Source: Myxococcales bacterium (GTDB lineage: Bacteria; Myxococcota_A; Polyangia; Palsa-1104; JAEUJZ01). From it: a DNA stretch of 64,000 nt. This document shows, one piece after another, positions 25,487 through 34,362 of this stretch. The position numbers and the translations under genes were made by a program. Positions within the stretch are counted from its first letter, which is position 1; every line of letters starts with the position of its first letter. Where the stretch lies: NCBI GenBank assembly GCA_016794465.1, contig JAEUKA010000068.1:227285-291284 (forward strand), read 5' to 3'. The notes beneath the pieces were generated by a model. The model saw nothing but the letters and a program-made list of their open reading frames with translations, had not been told where the DNA came from and did no database searches.

Positions 25487-25642
25487 GAAATTTACTTACG
25501 GTGAAATTAGTAAGCGACGTAAAAGCCAGTGTGCAAGCACTATTTATCGAAAAAGATCGAAAAGGGAGCAGGCTGAGAGGGAAGAACTTGACCGGGCTTG
25601 GCTTCCCACCTCACGATTCGGTCGGTAGCTAGGGAGACTGTG

Positions 25643-25918
25643 ATGATGCAAGCGCTTCGGTCCGCTATGGTGACACTCCGCTTCGGCCATGTCCGACGGA
25701 AACTGCTGGTGACGGGACTGCTCGGGGCGTGGCTGCTGGGCTTTTGGGCGCCCTCCTCTGCCGGGGCGAGTGACCACGGCTGGCCGGCGGAGCAGCTGTT
25801 TCGGCGTGGTGTGATCAACTGTTATCACCGAGTGCAGCGTGCAGAGACTGCTCCAACCACTGCACCGCTTGGAGATGGTGGAGCTATGCCCGAATCAACG
25901 GTTGAGTCTGCAAAATAA
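25643..25918 (+). CDS. Small secreted protein, unknown function
   Basis: About 91 residues. A basic n-region (RFGHVRRK) and hydrophobic core (LLVTGLLGAWLLGFW) end in APSSAGA, a good signal peptidase I site. The mature part is about 50 residues, with a single Cys and no known domain. AGGGAG at 25631-25636 lies 6 bases before ATG 25643, a strong ribosome site that makes this a real gene despite its size. It is divergent from the RHS operon and upstream of the FHA gene. The role is unknown. Confidence 0.55.
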   Translation: MMQALRSAMVTLRFGHVRRKLLVTGLLGAWLLGFWAPSSAGASDHGWPAEQLFRRGVINCYHRVQRAETAPTTAPLGDGGAMPESTVESAK

Positions 25919-26015
25919 CAAACACATCAATACAATCTCTGCCGAGGTGATTGACGGAAGTTGCGGCCAGTGCCTATAAAATGGCTCTCTTCGCGATCAC
26001 CAGCGGCTGACCGAG

Positions 26016-26699
26016 ATGTCCATTCCACTCATCGAGATTTATGTCGAAACCGGGAGCAATGCCGGGAAAGCCTATCCGGTCGACCCGGGGATGCAGCAGC
26101 TGACGCTCGGTCGCAGTGAGCCGGGACGGGCGGAGGTGGACATCAGCTTCAGTGACATCGGTGGGGCGTCGCAGTCGCTGCTGGTGTCGCGGCACCACCT
26201 CTGTGTGCGGGTGCGCAGCGACGGGGTGTACGCCGAAGATCTGGACAGTCGCAACGGCACCGAGGTCGACGGGAGGCCGCTGAGTCCGCGTGTGGAGGTG
26301 CCGCTGCGGGTGGGGGCGCGGATTCAGCTGGCGCCGCCCGAGGGTCCGACGCTGATGGTGCGCGAGCGGCTGGCTGCGTCGGGGTGGGGCTCGGTTCACG
26401 AGGAGATTCAGCTGTGGCAGGAGCGCTACACGACGCTGAATGCCGACTATCAGCAGCTGCAGCGGTCGCACCGTGAGCTGTGCGCGAAGCTCGAAGGCAA
26501 GCAGGTCAGCCTGCCGGTCGGCAGCGAGATCGAGTGGCAGCGCTGTCACGGCAAGATCCTCGACTCGCTGGAGCGTCTGACGGTGATTCGCCAGCTGCTC
26601 GTCGATGCGGCGGTCGATCCGAAGGTTCACGGCAATGTCGAGCGGGTGCGCACGAACCTCGCTGAGCTACGGTCGCTGCTGAAGCTGGATACGCCGTAG
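26016..26699 (+). CDS. FHA-domain protein of the T6SS, soluble
   Basis: About 227 residues. The FHA domain fills residues 5-115: LTLGRSEPG, VSRHHLCV and DLDSRNGTEVDG contain the Arg, Ser-Arg-His and Asn-Gly residues that bind phosphothreonine. A coiled-coil and helical C-terminus follow (EEIQLWQERYTTLNADYQQL). In the known T6SS threonine phosphorylation pathway a kinase phosphorylates an FHA protein and so promotes secretion; kinases in the neighbouring operon could play that part. The last 33 bases overlap the convergent FHA-like gene. The ribosome site is weak. Confidence 0.85.
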   Translation: MSIPLIEIYVETGSNAGKAYPVDPGMQQLTLGRSEPGRAEVDISFSDIGGASQSLLVSRHHLCVRVRSDGVYAEDLDSRNGTEVDGRPLSPRVEVPLRVGARIQLAPPEGPTLMVRERLAASGWGSVHEEIQLWQERYTTLNADYQQLQRSHRELCAKLEGKQVSLPVGSEIEWQRCHGKILDSLERLTVIRQLLVDAAVDPKVHGNVERVRTNLAELRSLLKLDTP

Positions 26700-27896
26700 C
26701 GGAGTCCGGCGGGTGGGCCCGCGCGGCGCCAGCGAGAGCACCAGCCCCAGGCCTTCGCTGAGCGGCTCTGGTCCGGACTCGAGAATTTGCGCGATCAGCA
26801 GTCCCAGGCCAATTGCAGCCAAAAGAATCAGCAAAAGCACGCCATAGCGTCGAAACAGTGCCAAAAAGCGCTCTTTTTGACGAAATTCGGACTCACGGTG
26901 ACTGGCCAGGGCAAGCGCTTCCTCTTCCACTTCAGCGGCCATTTTTGCGGCGGCCTGGGCTTTTTCCCGCTCGGCCAAGGCGCGCTGGCTGTGCTCATCG
27001 ACCTCGGCGAGGCGGCGACGGGCTTCCTCTTCGGAGTGACTCATCTGCGCGCTCAAGGCTCGGCCCGACGGATCGGTTGGACTTAGTCGGAGCATTGCGC
27101 GTGCCGCATCGGACGCCATCGACTTGAGCGCCCGCTCGATCTCCCGGGAGCGCTCGACGGCCCGACGGACGGTGTCACCCAGCGTCGCGGTCTTCTCGCT
27201 GGCCTGGCGACTGCGCAGTGCCGCGTCCCGTACCCGCTCGGCGGCGGCCTGAAGCTGTGGCAGCGAGACGGCTTGACGCACTGCGGCAATGGCCACCTTC
27301 GCTTCCTCTCGCGCTTGCTCGGACAGCGCGCGCTTCTGCTGCAGATCTTGGGTCGCCGTCGTCACCCGGTCCAGCTCTGCCAGCATCTGATCGAGCATGG
27401 TCTTGGTCTGTCCGGTGAGGCTATCGACCGAGATCGGCTCCATCGCTTCGGGAATCACCGCTCCTTTGCTGGGGAAGACCCGCGTCCGGTACTTGTCGGC
27501 GGGCTGCGGTGGCGTACTCGGGCCGGGACGGATTGCGCGCGTCGCAAACGGATCTTCGATCGACAGGTGCAGGCTCAGCTCTCCGCTGCGCAGAGTCGCT
27601 TCGGGAGGCAGGCGCGTCGGCTTTTGAGCGGCAAGCTCGGCGTCGTTGAGCAGCGTCGGCTGTCTGCCCAGCCAGGTCACATACCAGGCGCCGTTTTGAA
27701 AGTCGAAGCGCAGGTGTTGGCGGGACAGAGAGTCGGTCTTGGGCTCTCCTTGCGCGGGACTCTCGATGTGCGGAATGGGAATCCGCAGCCCGTTGGGATT
27801 GTCACCTTCCATCCGTCCGAGCAGCGCTCCGCTGTCACCGGGATCGAGCCAGCACGGCTCGCTATTTCTGGGTACTCCGCGAATGCAAAGCCTCAT
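26667..27896 (-). CDS. Membrane-anchored FHA-like coiled-coil protein of the T6SS operon
   Basis: About 409 residues from ATG 27896, which overlaps the tssM stop (ATGA). An FHA-like N-terminal region shows LLGRMEGD, DSLSRQHLRF and a WYVTWLGRQPTLLND segment; the usual Asn-Gly is replaced, so phosphothreonine binding is uncertain. Residues about 150-355 are long Ala/Glu/Arg-rich helices, likely coiled coil. A transmembrane span follows (YGVLLLILLAAIGLGLLI) with a short basic tail. It resembles the place held by Fha/TagH proteins in T6SS operons and could link a phosphorylation signal to the membrane complex. Confidence 0.75.
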   Translation of the reverse strand: MRLCIRGVPRNSEPCWLDPGDSGALLGRMEGDNPNGLRIPIPHIESPAQGEPKTDSLSRQHLRFDFQNGAWYVTWLGRQPTLLNDAELAAQKPTRLPPEATLRSGELSLHLSIEDPFATRAIRPGPSTPPQPADKYRTRVFPSKGAVIPEAMEPISVDSLTGQTKTMLDQMLAELDRVTTATQDLQQKRALSEQAREEAKVAIAAVRQAVSLPQLQAAAERVRDAALRSRQASEKTATLGDTVRRAVERSREIERALKSMASDAARAMLRLSPTDPSGRALSAQMSHSEEEARRRLAEVDEHSQRALAEREKAQAAAKMAAEVEEEALALASHRESEFRQKERFLALFRRYGVLLLILLAAIGLGLLIAQILESGPEPLSEGLGLVLSLAPRGPTRRTPLRRIQLQQRP

Positions 27897-30800
27897 GGGA
27901 CTGCTCTCTCCGTCGTGCGGCACGACTCAGACAGAAGGGGAGTCAGCGAGTCGAGCATCGCCGCGTCTCCCACACCCTGTTTGCCGAGTGTTCGAGTGAC
28001 CAGGGAGTCGTCAAAGTAGATCCGGAACGCCCGACCTTGACACAGCGGCGCGCCCGGAACCTCGACGACATAGCGCTGGGTTTGCAGCCACGGATCATTG
28101 TCTACGTGAGTCGGCTTCCCTGCGAGGGTGCGGCCGGGAGCGGGGCGGCTGAGCAGCTCGCGCAGGGTTCCCAAAGACACCGCATCCGAGCTTCCTCCGT
28201 GATCGTATTGCACCTGGAGAGAGACGCGACGCGACGGACCGGGGCGTGCTTCCATTGCACGACAGACCTTCTGCGAGACGTTACAGACATAGCGGGCGCG
28301 CAGCTCCGGAAGCTCGAGTACAGTCTGCCGAACGGCTGCCGAAGGAACCTCACAGCGACCATCAGGAATCGGAATCACCGACGGAACGGCTTGTTCCTGC
28401 GCCGGCTCTGCTGGGGCGGCGACTACACCGGTCGAGTCAATCAGCTCCTTGAGCTTGTGACAGAACTTGATTGGAACCAGATAGCCACCGGCATCGCCAA
28501 TTGAGCCTCCCAAGCGGTAGGGCTGCATGTCACAGGTCTGCACAGCGCGCGCAGTTGGCGTAACCATGGTGTCGCGAAAGCGCAGCAGCACTTTGCGCGC
28601 GGCACTGCGCGGATCTTCGCCTCCGGCAGCCGTCGGCGGTGGCGCACTCTGGAGATCGGCCCACTCTGTCCGCAGATCCCGCCACTGACAGGCCACGACC
28701 CGGCGTCCTTTGGTCAGCAGTGCTTGCAGGATGGCCTCCTCGAGCTTGCCCAGCTGGGCGCCGAGCTGCTGCAGCGGCTCTTGCCACACCGATCCGCTGG
28801 GACTCTGCGCCAGCAGGGAATCGGTCAGCGCCTTGAGCCACTTGATGCGCTTTTCCTCCATGCGCGTCAGCGCCGTGAGCGCAGACAGCACCTGACCGCG
28901 CAGCACCTCGTCAGCGGGCGTGGGCTTCACGGGCCGACCGAGCTGCTGCAGCAGATCCTTGACGGTGGTTGACTCAACCAAATAGTCCTGCCACAGCTTG
29001 CCGATTTCACTTGACTTTTGCCCAAGATCATCCTCCACGTCGACGGCCCAGCGAAACGGCGCCAGGTTGCGCAGGCTCTCCAGACAGACCGCATTCTGTC
29101 CCTTGGCCGCGTCCCCTGTGCCGAGCGAGCGAAACACGATCGGAAGGTCCTGCAGCACCGCACCCGTGGCAGAGGACAGCTCGGCCAGCTCGGTTTCCAG
29201 CGAGCTTGAGGGCTTCCGGGACCGACTGGAAAGCTGCCGCAGCCAGTCACTCCAGATCCGCTCCAATCGGACGGAATACTGCGCGGTGAGACGACGATTG
29301 CCGACGCCGCCACTGTCACTCTGGAAGCTGCGTGCCGCCGCTTCGGGAAGGATGCAGCGCAGCTTTAGCTCCGAAGCCTTGATGTCCATAAACTGCTGAC
29401 AGCCGGCGCGGGTTGACTCGAACGCTATCTCATCGCGCGACTGAAAGTAGCCGAGCGTTTTGGGCCGGAACGCAACACCAGAGGGGCCTTTGTGTAGCTC
29501 CTTGATGCGCAGCTCCAGCTCGAGCACCGCCGGAATGTCCTGTCCAGGGAGCAGCGTGCCGCCCGAGGTCAGCACGTTGTTGATGCGATCGAGCGGCTGC
29601 TGTTGAGCTTTCAGCAGAAGGGAGGAGTCGCGCTGAATCAGATAGCGACTGAGCAGCCGACTGGTGGAAGCGCGAAGCTGCTCGCCGATGGGGGGACTGA
29701 GCACTTCACTATCGATGATCGTCCACAGCTGTCGCAGATACTCGGTCAGCCAGGCCACATCCTCGCTCTTGGCCGAGCAGCTCGGGCGACGCTCCAGCAG
29801 GGCAATCGCCTGTAGCGCATCAAACCAGTCAGTGGTTCTCAGCGACGGCACAGCGCCCGCCGGCTGCGGTCCACGCCGCTTCGGATCAGCCGGGTCGGTC
29901 AGCTTGCCGAGCCGATCATACAGAGGCTGTAGGTTGCGCCGACTGGTATCCCGCTCGTCATAGCGCAAGAGCGGCGACACCAAGTGATGGGCCGCTTCAC
30001 AGTCCGCAAAGTCCGACAGCTTGCGCAGCAGCTCGTCCATCGACTTGTGGACCCGCTGATCACTCACCTTGCCGGCCAGGAGCGTCCTGAGTCGCTGGGT
30101 CGAGGCCTGCAGCTCGCTGTCGCTGGTCAAGAATCCTTGCAGATCCTGCCGCAGAGTCCGGGCCGCCACTGGATCGGGCTGCGGAGCGTGGATCAGGCTC
30201 TCGGTGCGCTGCTCGAGCAGGCGAACCTGGCGACGTAGCGACTCCTGAACGCGGTGCTTGCGCCGATAAAAGCTCGTCGATAGCGTCATCAGCAGCACAC
30301 ACACCATCACAGAGGCCCACAGCGCCACCTGTCGATATGCAGCGTGCGGCACCGCAGTACTGGCACCCAGCTGCACGATGCGCGCGAAGACTCCTTGCAG
30401 AAAGTAGCTGCTCTGGGAGCTGGCAGAGGCACTCTGTTCAGCGCGGAGCTTGCCGAGCGGAAAGCGTCGCTGGCGGGCGGCTTCAAACAGTCCTTGACCC
30501 CCTTCCGCAGAGGCCAGAAACAGCTCATAAAGTCGGGCGCGGGTATCGGCTGAAAACGTCTCACAGAGCTTGGCGGTAAACGCTCCGAGCAGGGCTCCCA
30601 CTCGCCGCATCTCACGCGGGAAATCGAGGACCACTTCGACCTCCGCAGACTCGATCGCGTGCGTGATCAGCGCCTTGCTGGTCTGCTGCCACAGTCCTTC
30701 GATCATCGCCTCCATTCGCTCGTGAATCAGAGACGCCTGAAACTCACTGTGCAGCGGTCGATCGATCCGGAATCCCCACGGGCGACGCTCTGCATGGGCA

Positions 30801-31537
30801 AAGTAGTGGGCCATGCCATCGACGCGTGACAGCTGATTGCACAGGATGTGAACCGGTAGCTCAGCGGAGTATTCGCGCAGCAGAGTGTGCAGGGCCGGAC
30901 TCAGCGAGACGGCGACCATGCGCGCCCGTTCCTCGTCGCTGCCCCACAGCTCCTGTAGACCTACCTGCAACAGGACCGCATCAGGCCGAGCCCGCTGTCT
31001 GCGCAGCCAGCGGTACAGCTGCTCACACCCTTCGGTATCCAGCAGCGCCGGCCCCGTGACCTCCACACAGACCGAGGCACCGGCCCCATCGCGGAGCAGC
31101 CAGAAGGTACACAGCGGCGGCTCCCCAGCGATGGCACAGCTGACAATCTTGCGGAATCCGGCCCGCGTAAGGAGAGCCGGAACCCCCGCTTCCGCCGTCC
31201 CCAGCAGCACAATCCAGGGTCGCGTAAGGACCGACTCTGCTGCACCCCAGCCGCTCCCTTGACTTTCACGGAAAAGATGTCGCAGCGCGCCGGCCAGGAG
31301 CTGCCGAATCTGTCCCGGTCGGGTGCGCTGTTCCCGATGGCGCTGAAGTGCAAACAGACACCACTCTGTCACCGCCCAGACTCCCAAAAGACCGGCGAAA
31401 AGGAGTGCTCCTTGACGACTCTTGTCTTGCGGAACCAGCGACGGCCAAAACAGAAAATAGAGCAGCAGCGACAGGATCACTCCGCAGACCGAAACCACCA
31501 AGGGTCGCAAGCGCAGCAGGGACAGCAGAGCGTTCAT
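27893..31537 (-). CDS. tssM: T6SS membrane-complex protein TssM (IcmF), no Walker A
   Basis: About 1214 residues. Two N-terminal spans (LVVSVCGVILSLLLYFLF, LLFAGLLGVWAVTEWCLF) precede the cytoplasmic domain; a third lies near residue 405-425 (VALWASVMVCVLLMTLSTSF), and a large periplasmic region completes it. TssM spans the inner membrane and contacts TssJ outside and TssL inside. Where most TssM proteins have GPPGSGKTT, this one has LLGTAEAGVPALL (about residue 107), so nucleotide binding is unlikely. ATGA overlaps join it to tssL before and the FHA-like gene after. Confidence 0.93.
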   Translation of the reverse strand: MNALLSLLRLRPLVVSVCGVILSLLLYFLFWPSLVPQDKSRQGALLFAGLLGVWAVTEWCLFALQRHREQRTRPGQIRQLLAGALRHLFRESQGSGWGAAESVLTRPWIVLLGTAEAGVPALLTRAGFRKIVSCAIAGEPPLCTFWLLRDGAGASVCVEVTGPALLDTEGCEQLYRWLRRQRARPDAVLLQVGLQELWGSDEERARMVAVSLSPALHTLLREYSAELPVHILCNQLSRVDGMAHYFAHAERRPWGFRIDRPLHSEFQASLIHERMEAMIEGLWQQTSKALITHAIESAEVEVVLDFPREMRRVGALLGAFTAKLCETFSADTRARLYELFLASAEGGQGLFEAARQRRFPLGKLRAEQSASASSQSSYFLQGVFARIVQLGASTAVPHAAYRQVALWASVMVCVLLMTLSTSFYRRKHRVQESLRRQVRLLEQRTESLIHAPQPDPVAARTLRQDLQGFLTSDSELQASTQRLRTLLAGKVSDQRVHKSMDELLRKLSDFADCEAAHHLVSPLLRYDERDTSRRNLQPLYDRLGKLTDPADPKRRGPQPAGAVPSLRTTDWFDALQAIALLERRPSCSAKSEDVAWLTEYLRQLWTIIDSEVLSPPIGEQLRASTSRLLSRYLIQRDSSLLLKAQQQPLDRINNVLTSGGTLLPGQDIPAVLELELRIKELHKGPSGVAFRPKTLGYFQSRDEIAFESTRAGCQQFMDIKASELKLRCILPEAAARSFQSDSGGVGNRRLTAQYSVRLERIWSDWLRQLSSRSRKPSSSLETELAELSSATGAVLQDLPIVFRSLGTGDAAKGQNAVCLESLRNLAPFRWAVDVEDDLGQKSSEIGKLWQDYLVESTTVKDLLQQLGRPVKPTPADEVLRGQVLSALTALTRMEEKRIKWLKALTDSLLAQSPSGSVWQEPLQQLGAQLGKLEEAILQALLTKGRRVVACQWRDLRTEWADLQSAPPPTAAGGEDPRSAARKVLLRFRDTMVTPTARAVQTCDMQPYRLGGSIGDAGGYLVPIKFCHKLKELIDSTGVVAAPAEPAQEQAVPSVIPIPDGRCEVPSAAVRQTVLELPELRARYVCNVSQKVCRAMEARPGPSRRVSLQVQYDHGGSSDAVSLGTLRELLSRPAPGRTLAGKPTHVDNDPWLQTQRYVVEVPGAPLCQGRAFRIYFDDSLVTRTLGKQGVGDAAMLDSLTPLLSESCRTTERAVP

Positions 31538-32388
31538 CGGGCAGCCTCCACCGGAGTTGGGCAGACGCGATCCACATAGGAATAGGAATCGGATACTTTC
31601 TTGTGAAAAGACTGCACGGTTCGCTCGGTCCAGAGCCGGTCGCGATAGATGGCAGCGCTAAGTCCGATCGCGACCAAGAGCAGCAGCAGCGCACACAGTC
31701 CACCGACGGCAAGCGGATGCAGCGGAGGGGCCTTTACAAGCGCATGAGGAATCGGTGGCAAGTGCGGCGACAGCGCTACATCGGCATCGAGTGGACCGGC
31801 TGGACCCGCTCTCTGTGCGGACTGTCGCTCTGCCGCTGCTTGGCTGAGCTGGTCGCGCATCTTGGCCTTGATGTCCTCGAGCTCATTGGGACGGCCTTCG
31901 TAGGAAAACTTGTAACCGAGTCGCCAGCAGCGATCGTAAATCTCCAGCAGGACCGGGGGCTCTCGCTGCAAGAGCTCGGGACGGGTGCGCAGCTTTTCGA
32001 GTCGCTCGTAGACATATTTTCCGAGATCGACCACCGAGCGCGCCTCTCGTCCCGCTTCGATGTAGTCATTGCGCAGATCCTCGGACAGAGGACGCCAGAC
32101 CGACAGACCAAACGCCGCCGTGGCTGCACTGTCCAAGAACGCGACAATTGCAATCTCTGCTTCCACCACCATGGCGGGGGCTCCGGAAAAGTGACGCAGC
32201 TCCATTTTTTTGCGGCACTCATCCAGCTGACGGCGGACCCAGGCGCGCAGGGCAGCAGCGGCGGTGGCGTCGGTGGCACTGACCTCCTTTCGCGCGAGTC
32301 GTCCGGCAATCATCAGCAGATCAAGGTATTCCCCGCGCAGTACGGCCAGGATTGCTGGGGACAGCACCGTACTCTCTGCGGCGTTCAC
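31534..32388 (-). CDS. tssL: T6SS membrane-complex protein TssL (DotU)
   Basis: About 284 residues. The cytoplasmic DotU domain has the typical EAEIAIVAFLDSAAT and LLEIYDRCWRLGYKFSYEG segments (the latter matching the usual YLCLxLGFxGxY motif). A Pro-rich linker leads to a single C-terminal span (VGGLCALLLLLVAIGLSAAIY). There is a short periplasmic tail but no OmpA-like peptidoglycan-binding domain. It forms the inner-membrane part of the T6SS anchor with TssM. It overlaps both tssK and tssM by ATGA. Confidence 0.9.
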   Translation of the reverse strand: MNAAESTVLSPAILAVLRGEYLDLLMIAGRLARKEVSATDATAAAALRAWVRRQLDECRKKMELRHFSGAPAMVVEAEIAIVAFLDSAATAAFGLSVWRPLSEDLRNDYIEAGREARSVVDLGKYVYERLEKLRTRPELLQREPPVLLEIYDRCWRLGYKFSYEGRPNELEDIKAKMRDQLSQAAAERQSAQRAGPAGPLDADVALSPHLPPIPHALVKAPPLHPLAVGGLCALLLLLVAIGLSAAIYRDRLWTERTVQSFHKKVSDSYSYVDRVCPTPVEAAR

Positions 32389-33746
32389 GATGGCCTCCGT
32401 TCGCGGATGTAGACCAGATCGATCTGCGGCAGGGGTCGTCGCAGCAGCTCATCCGGAACATACAGAGAGGCCTTCCCTTCCTCATAGATTTCGGTCCACA
32501 GATCGCAGGTTCGGTCCTGTTCCAGTACGCCGGTCTTGGCAAGCGGATACTGCTCAGCGGGCAGCCTAAAAAACGCCGTACTGGGACCACGCCCTCGTCC
32601 CATCAGCCCTTGCGGAGTCTGCTCGGCAACAAGCTTCAGTCCCGGCCAGCCATTGGTCATCGCCACCTGCAGAGAGCGGGGTCCGCCGAGCTTCGCGCGC
32701 GACGGCAGCTCTTGAACGATTCGCTGATAGTCAAAGTCTCCGCTCAGCACCAGATACAAGCGCTCCCCTGGCAGAGGTCTTTTGCGCGGCACATTGCCAT
32801 CCCAGACCACGTTGTCCTCAAAGCCCGGACGGACCCTCAGCGTCGAGACATCCAGCTGAGAAGGAGTCGCTTGGCCGAGCAGGACATTGAGCTCAAACTC
32901 GAGCTTGCGAAAACAGCCCCCAAGATCGAGGTGATCGTAGTCTGGAAGGGAAGGCGGGTTGGGAGCCAGAACGCTCAGTCCTCCGGCGAGGCGCAGCAGC
33001 TCGGCATAGAGCTGACTGGGATGAACAGAGGCCACCTGAGCTGGCAACAGGAAGTGACGCAACAGAGGCGAGGTCTGAGACAGAAGCTGAATCACTCCCA
33101 GCTCTTCGGGCCGATCTTTGAACTTGGCGCGATCGCGCAGGCGGCTGTCAATCCGCACCAGCAGCCGCTCCAGCAGCACGGGAAAGAACATCGACCCGCT
33201 CAGCACCACCGACGGAGGAACATACTCCTCCTGAAGGCTCACTTCCCCGCCCGCGTTGTGAATCAGCTCCGCCACTTTCAGAGCAGAGAGTCCAGTAGCC
33301 GACTGTCCCGAAAAGGCAAAGCGGAGGTTCTTGTCCCCCAGCTGAACCATGCGGGCGCTGCTCGGTGAAAAGATGTCTTTGATGTCGACCTGGCGCTCGA
33401 GATAGCGACCATCAGCGATCTCGTTGGGAAGGGTTAGGAAGACCTCGAGTCGTTCCTGCGTGGCCGAAAACACGAAGTCCTGCAGCGGCGGAGCCGGATC
33501 ATCGCCATCGCGCTGCGTCTGGGGATCGCGACCGATGTTGACCGGCGTACCGTCAGGAAAGATCGCGCGACAGCGGCGCAGACCCAGCTTGCGCTGTTGC
33601 AGCGAGGTCGTATCAAACTGTAGGAAGATCACTCCGTAGTGCAGTGCGCCCGTTGGACGGAGCAGCGCTTCCAGGTGTCGATCCGCCTGCTGAAAGTGCT
33701 GCGGGGTCAGAAACGTGCCATTTTTCCACAGAACCTTGCTGTACAT
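32385..33746 (-). CDS. tssK: T6SS baseplate-membrane connector TssK
   Basis: About 453 residues. The family N-terminus is plain: KVLWKNGTFLTPQHFQQADR, and further FSGQSATGLSALKVAELIHN and HPSQLYAELLRLAGGLSVL are conserved TssK segments. TssK trimers link the TssEFG wedge to TssL/TssM. AAGGAG lies 7 bases before the ATG. The gene starts 19 bp after tssJ and overlaps tssL. Confidence 0.95.
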   Translation of the reverse strand: MYSKVLWKNGTFLTPQHFQQADRHLEALLRPTGALHYGVIFLQFDTTSLQQRKLGLRRCRAIFPDGTPVNIGRDPQTQRDGDDPAPPLQDFVFSATQERLEVFLTLPNEIADGRYLERQVDIKDIFSPSSARMVQLGDKNLRFAFSGQSATGLSALKVAELIHNAGGEVSLQEEYVPPSVVLSGSMFFPVLLERLLVRIDSRLRDRAKFKDRPEELGVIQLLSQTSPLLRHFLLPAQVASVHPSQLYAELLRLAGGLSVLAPNPPSLPDYDHLDLGGCFRKLEFELNVLLGQATPSQLDVSTLRVRPGFEDNVVWDGNVPRKRPLPGERLYLVLSGDFDYQRIVQELPSRAKLGGPRSLQVAMTNGWPGLKLVAEQTPQGLMGRGRGPSTAFFRLPAEQYPLAKTGVLEQDRTCDLWTEIYEEGKASLYVPDELLRRPLPQIDLVYIRERRPS

Positions 33747-33765
33747 GACAGGACTCCTTGCTGGG

Positions 33766-34362
33766 CTACGGAAGGGGTGCTACCGGGCAGTTCCACGGCT
33801 TGCCGGGCTCGAATCGCTGTACGTCATATTCATAAAAGCAAAGCGAGACGCTGGTGGTGGTCAGGCCCACATCAAACAGCTGTACCGAGCGAAGACCGCG
33901 CACAGAGCCGAGCGTAATCACCAACAAATGACTGGTTGATATGCCGATAGGAACTTCGCGCTGCAGTCGTGATTTTGGATTGAGTACAAATACTTCATCA
34001 GGGCGCTTGAGCTCGAGCAGCGTGGCCGGATAGGCGAGAAACGGCGCAAAGCTCTCGGGAAACGTCCCTTTGGCGCGATCGGTAACGAGCTGGGTGCGAA
34101 ACTTCGGCCACTCCTCGCCCACTTTGTTGAGGAGCGCCCGCTGTTTGTCTTCGGGAATGGACTTCAACTGGAAGATCGCCAGCTCCATCAGCTCGCTGAT
34201 CTCGGCGCTGCGACCCGAGGAGCTGCTGGTCTGGGCGCGCACGTTGAGGACCGCTCCGCCATGCAGATCGAGCAGCAGGGAACAGCCCGTCAGCGATGCC
34301 AATAGCAGCAAAAGCATAGTCACCAAGGCAAGGCGCGGAAGAATCAAACAGAGTCGCTTCAT
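33766..34362 (-). CDS. tssJ: T6SS outer-membrane lipoprotein TssJ
   Basis: About 198 residues. A lipoprotein signal peptide with lipobox LTGC (Cys near residue 27) is followed by a beta-rich TssJ domain: GGAVLNVRAQTSSSSGRS, then ELKRPDEVFVLNPKSRL and a C-terminal SVSLCFYEYDVQRFEPG. It tethers the TssM periplasmic part to the outer membrane. It overlaps the preceding kinase gene by ATGA. Two cysteines in the last 40 residues may pair. Confidence 0.88.
   Translation of the reverse strand: MKRLCLILPRLALVTMLLLLLASLTGCSLLLDLHGGAVLNVRAQTSSSSGRSAEISELMELAIFQLKSIPEDKQRALLNKVGEEWPKFRTQLVTDRAKGTFPESFAPFLAYPATLLELKRPDEVFVLNPKSRLQREVPIGISTSHLLVITLGSVRGLRSVQLFDVGLTTTSVSLCFYEYDVQRFEPGKPWNCPVAPLP

Noticed and set aside
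25540..25828. Two small minus-strand frames opposite the secreted-protein gene
   Set aside because: The plus-strand frame has a strong ribosome site and a proper signal peptide, so it is preferred.
28285..28300. ACATAGCGGG copy inside tssM
   Set aside because: It lies in codons of a conserved-looking stretch and has no paired arm, so chance is the better explanation.
32352..33368. 338-codon plus-strand frame over tssK
   Set aside because: It is antisense to a clear TssK and has no recognisable feature.
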